Assembly (NCBI GenBank): GCA_963792205.1
Contig: CAWBVI010000005.1
Coordinates: 1-64,000 of the forward strand
Length of the DNA: 64,000 nt
Direction of reading: 5' to 3'
Origin: DATDAH01 sp963792205
GTDB taxonomy: Bacteria; Actinomycetota; Acidimicrobiia; Acidimicrobiales; DATDAH01
Shown in pieces: positions 61,201 to 64,000 of the stretch; position 1 is the first letter of the stretch, and each line of letters begins with the position of its first letter. The notes below the pieces were generated by a model that saw only the letters and a list, made by a program, of their open reading frames with translations, searched no databases and was not told the origin of the DNA. The position numbers and the translations under genes are program-made.

Positions 61201-62233
61201 GACCACCGACGAGATCACGGTGCGCTTCCCCGCCCCCAGCGCCCAGGACCTCGGATCGATCGTGGCCCTCTCCGAGCTCGACGTCCTGGGGATGGAGGGT
61301 GCCACCACGGGGGACCTCGACCTGTCGGCACCCCTCGAGGACGCCTGTGGCACCGACCTGGGCGTCGAGGTCGACGGTCGGCCGGTGCCCGTCCGCCTCG
61401 GCGGCACCGTGCAGGATCTGGTGGCGTTGACCCCGATCGAGGTCCGCGGGTGCGACGACCTCCAGGTCGAGGGGGGCGAGCACCGCCTGGTCGCCCGGGG
61501 ATCCTCCGTCGCCACCGTCGACACCGTCGTGCTGGAGTCGCCCCAGCCATCGGCGCCCCCCGCCGCTCGACGCTCGGTCGAGGTGCTCGACTGGTCGACC
61601 GTGAGCCGGCAGGTGCGGATCGGCCAGGGTCCGGAGTCCCTGCTGGCGGTCAACGAGGGCTTCAACCGCGGGTGGGAGGCCCGGCTCGAGGGGGAGGCGC
61701 TGGCGCCCATCCAGCTGGACGGGTGGCGCCAGGGGTTCGTGCTCCCGGAGGGCGAGGGGGGGACGGTCGAGCTGCGGTACACCCCCGACCGCCCCTACCG
61801 GCTGTTCCTCGTCGTGGGCACCCTCGGCGCGGCCGCGGTCCTGGCCGCCGCCCTCCTCCGACCGCGGCGGCCGTCGCCGGGCGCGCCGCCTCCCCGTCCG
61901 TCCGGGCCCGCCCCTTGGCTCGTGCTGGCCGCGGTCACGGCGTTCGTGGCGGTCGTCGGCGGGATCCTCGCCCTGCTCACCATCCCGCTGTGGCTGATCC
62001 CGGGCCGCCAGCGGTTCCTGCCGGCGATCGCGGCGGGGGCGTATGCCGTCGCGGGCCTCAGCGTCGCCGTGACCCCCGGACCAGGGGGGGCCGGCTTCGA
62101 CGCCGGCCCGCAGATCCTCGCCGTGCTGGCCGCGGCCGCCCTCGGGCTCAGCCTGGCCGGTGGGCGACCCCGAACAGCGACAGGCCCACCGGCAGATCGA
62201 CCCGACCCAGGACGGCCCGCTCCAGCCGGGTGA
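58215..62233 (+). CDS. AftD-like arabinofuranosyltransferase with F5/8-type C domains (second), one frameshift
   Basis: About 1338 residues, longer than the first. N-terminal GT-C region with EPGRIIRDTKLQLALDPGGLLTTGLHLWDPTTAFGHVPNQAAGYLFP (DUF3367 loop, including D-x-K/R and HLWDP), about 11 spans to residue 420; then the extracytoplasmic part, with ALDGDPATSWRVS (about 718) and AADGDPTTAWLSD (about 925) as discoidin-like cores, and NEGFNRGWEARL (about 1145), a motif of the mycobacterial AftD C-terminus. Four C-terminal spans to 62160. One frame change at about 58430 (after YLFPIAP). ATG 58215 in ATGA. The 3' end overlaps the convergent gene by 86 bp. Confidence 0.8.
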
Positions 62234-63623
62234 GGCCCCCCAGGGCGCGAGCCATGACCGGGCCACCCTCGCTGGCTGCCTCCTGGTCGCCCACGAGGCG
62301 CCCGAGTGGCGTCCGCCGCACGACCACGGCAGGGGGGACGAGCCAGCTGTGGAAGTGCGTCAGGCGATCCACGGTGAAGCCGGCGCCCTCGAGGACCCGG
62401 CGGAGCCCGTCGGCGTCGTACCGTCGCCGGTGGCCCAGACGGGCGTCGTGCTCGCTCCACGCCCACTCGTACGCCGGGACGGTCACGACGAGGCGCCCGC
62501 CGGGGCGCAGCGCCTCGTAGAAGCCCTCGAGGGCCTCGACATCGTCGTCGAGGTGTTCGATCACGTCGAGGCTGGTGATGGCGTCGGCAGCGCCGGGGCG
62601 TAGCGGCAACCGGGCGGCGTCGGAGACCACGCCCAGCGCGTCGCCGTGCTCAGCGCGACTGCGTCGGGCCGTCACGGGGCTCAGGTCGAGGGCCCAGGCG
62701 CGGTGGCCGAGCGCCCGCAGGTCGCCGACCAGCGCGCCGCCACCGGCGCCCACGTCGACGACCCGGGAGCGTGGGTCGAGGTCGGCCAGGACGTCGGTGA
62801 CGAGGCCGCGCTTGGCCGAGAACCACCAGTGGGATCCCTCACGGTCAGCCATCGACACCACGTCGTCATCGGTCATCGTCACCCGCTCGCCGGTGGACCC
62901 GTGGCCTCCCCCCGCCAGCCGCAGTCGGATGCGCAGCGCGTCGGCTGTCATCGCCAGCCCGTCCCGCAGGGGCCGGACGCGCGAGGCTTCGACGTGGGAC
63001 CACGTGACCGGCATCGCCTGGATGCGCAGGCCCGCCCGCTCGGCCCGAGCCAGGATCTCGACGTCGAACGCGAAGCCATTGGTTCGGAGCCCGGTCCCGA
63101 TGCGGCGGGCGGCGTCGGCCCGGAACCCCTTCAGGCCACACTGCGTGTCGAGGGCGTCGGTGAGTCCGAGGCCACGCAGCAACCGGTTGAAGTTCCGCCC
63201 CGCCAGGGTGCGATGGCGCGGGGCGCGCACGGCCATGGTGCTGTCGGGGTGGGCCCGGCTGGCGAACACCACGTCGGCCTCGTCGCGCTCCAAGCGCTCG
63301 AAGCAGGCCACGATGTCGGGCACAGGCGTGGACAGGTCGGCATCGGTGAAGGCGACCACGTCGCCCCGGGCGGCCAGCAGGCCGATGCGCACCGCTGAGC
63401 CCTTCCCCAGGTGCTGGCCCCGCCGGACGAGGCGTCCGCGCAGGTCGGTCCGCCGGAAGACGGCGCGGACGATGTCGACGGTGTCGTCGTCGCTGCCGTC
63501 GTCGACCACCAAGATCTCCGTGCTAGCCAGCAGCGGGCTGGCGGCCAGGCGCTCGAGCGAGCTCCCGATGCGCGCCGACTCGCGGTACACGGGGATCACG
63601 AGTGATCGGCGCGGGTCGGTCAT
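62148..63623 (-). CDS. GT2 glycosyltransferase - class I methyltransferase fusion
   Basis: 491 residues with two domains. GT2 (about 1-230): SLVIPVYRESARIGSSLERL, EILVVDDGSDDDTVDIV, LGKGSAVRIGLLAARGDVVAFTDADLSTP (DxD), then GLKGFRADAARRIGTGLRTNGFAFDVEILARAERAG, the dolichol-phosphate mannose synthase-like subtype. Methyltransferase (about 250-480): DPRSRVVDVGAGGGALVGDLRALGHRAWALDLSPVT, DAITSLDVIEHLDDDVEALEGFYEALRPGG and a UbiE/ubiG-like end. Fusion of the two is unusual. Single frame, ATG 63623; the 3' end lies inside aftD2. Confidence 0.88.
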   Translation of the reverse strand: MTDPRRSLVIPVYRESARIGSSLERLAASPLLASTEILVVDDGSDDDTVDIVRAVFRRTDLRGRLVRRGQHLGKGSAVRIGLLAARGDVVAFTDADLSTPVPDIVACFERLERDEADVVFASRAHPDSTMAVRAPRHRTLAGRNFNRLLRGLGLTDALDTQCGLKGFRADAARRIGTGLRTNGFAFDVEILARAERAGLRIQAMPVTWSHVEASRVRPLRDGLAMTADALRIRLRLAGGGHGSTGERVTMTDDDVVSMADREGSHWWFSAKRGLVTDVLADLDPRSRVVDVGAGGGALVGDLRALGHRAWALDLSPVTARRSRAEHGDALGVVSDAARLPLRPGAADAITSLDVIEHLDDDVEALEGFYEALRPGGRLVVTVPAYEWAWSEHDARLGHRRRYDADGLRRVLEGAGFTVDRLTHFHSWLVPPAVVVRRTPLGRLVGDQEAASEGGPVMARALGGLTRLERAVLGRVDLPVGLSLFGVAHRPG

Positions 63624-63745
63624 GTCCCCTGATGGTGGTCCGGCGGGCTGAGCGGGGACCGGACCCGTCGTCGGGGCCCCGCCTGGGTGCGGGAGCGTAG
63701 CCCGGAGTGGCGATCGTGTGGCCGACGGCGCACACTCGCTTCGCC

Positions 63746-64000
63746 ATGACTGAACCCGCCCACGGTGCCGACCACGACCGGATGGCCGAGGTGGCGGGGC
63801 GCGCCGGGCTGCGGGCCGTGCACGTGGTCGCCTGGCGGGATCGCGAGGACCCGGAGGCGGGCGGCTCCGAGGAGCACGCCTCCCAGATGGCCGCGCACTG
63901 GGCCCGGGCTGGGCTCGACGTCACGATCCGCACCTCACGGGCACCCGGCCGGCCCGAGCGCACCATCCGTGACGGTTACCGGGTCGTCCGCAAGGGAGGC
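63746..64000 (+). CDS. GT4-type glycosyltransferase, N-terminal fragment cut by the window end
   Basis: The gene starts at ATG 63746 and runs off the end at 64000: AGLRAVHVVAWRDREDPEAGGSEEHASQMAAHWARAGLDVTIRTSRAPGRPERTIRDGYRVVRKGG. The WRDxxDPEAGGSE..A...AxxWA..GhdVTi.Ts string opens many actinobacterial GT4 (GT-B) glycosyltransferases, in which this is the first Rossmann domain. Divergent from the GT2 fusion across 122 bp. Product and donor cannot be told from the fragment. Confidence 0.8.
   Translation, partial: MTEPAHGADHDRMAEVAGRAGLRAVHVVAWRDREDPEAGGSEEHASQMAAHWARAGLDVTIRTSRAPGRPERTIRDGYRVVRKGG

Noticed and set aside
59678..62266. 862-codon minus-strand frame opposite the second AftD-like gene
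   Set aside because: Antisense shadow, and its amino acid composition is that of a codon-inverted GC-rich gene.
1..64000. tRNA, rRNA or CRISPR content
   Set aside because: No tRNA cloverleaf-like stretch, no conserved rRNA words and no regularly spaced direct repeats were seen in the intergenic DNA.

Overview
The window is very GC-rich, densely coded DNA from an actinomycete, most likely an Acidimicrobiia-like lineage. The evidence is an F420 pathway FO synthase (fbiC), a proteasomal ATPase ending in QYL (arc/mpa), DUF3151, a DUF222-HNH protein, a MarP-like CvpA/serine protease and two AftD-like arabinosyltransferases. I see no rRNA, tRNA, CRISPR array, integrase or insertion sequence. No gene-free stretch exceeds 300 bases; the longest is about 195 bp, before 49089.

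Layout. 1-9 kb: surface-protein tail, gamma-glutamyltransferase, FAD-linked oxidase, glycerophosphodiesterase, DUF2203, SirB1-like protein, acyl-CoA dehydrogenase, histidine phosphatase and pyruvate kinase. Almost every gene here is broken by several frame changes, so this end is probably low-accuracy sequence rather than a row of pseudogenes. 9-16 kb: patatin, DUF3151, DUF222-HNH protein, flavin reductase-like protein, PLP decarboxylase, MobA, rhodanese, RNase D. 16-18 kb: an McrB-like ATPase with an unrecognised partner. 18-21.6 kb: LOG-family protein and fbiC. 21.6-27.3 kb: a TPP-riboswitch thiamine operon (thiE-thiO-thiS-thiG-tenI-like-thiD-SSS symporter). 27.3-31 kb: pentose phosphate genes pgl-tal-tkt. 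31-35 kb: FIST protein, nagA, and a fatty acid desaturase divergent from a TetR regulator with a palindromic operator between them. 35-40 kb: split ADP-forming acyl-CoA synthetase, dacB, LON-domain protein and three small proteins. 40-45.5 kb: a tRNA T-loop modification set (ubiquitin-like sulfur carrier, TtuA, TrmI), a MarP-like protease, a ferredoxin and arc. 45.5-64 kb: an envelope glycan region with FkbM methyltransferase, GNAT, GT39, and a seven-gene operon of LamG-like protein, two acyltransferases, two giant AftD-like proteins, a GT-C-like protein and a sulfotransferase-like protein, followed by a GT2-methyltransferase fusion and a GT4.

Expression logic. Many genes have a TANNNT hexamer ending 6-9 nt before the start codon, as expected of leaderless transcripts. 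Inside operons most junctions are 4-nt ATGA/GTGA overlaps. At three junctions the overlap is CTGA, and no conventional start codon fits the downstream gene (patatin, RNase D, nagA); mobA has the same difficulty directly after a TAA.

About a dozen single frame changes also occur after 9 kb. Coordinates for those genes span both frames.
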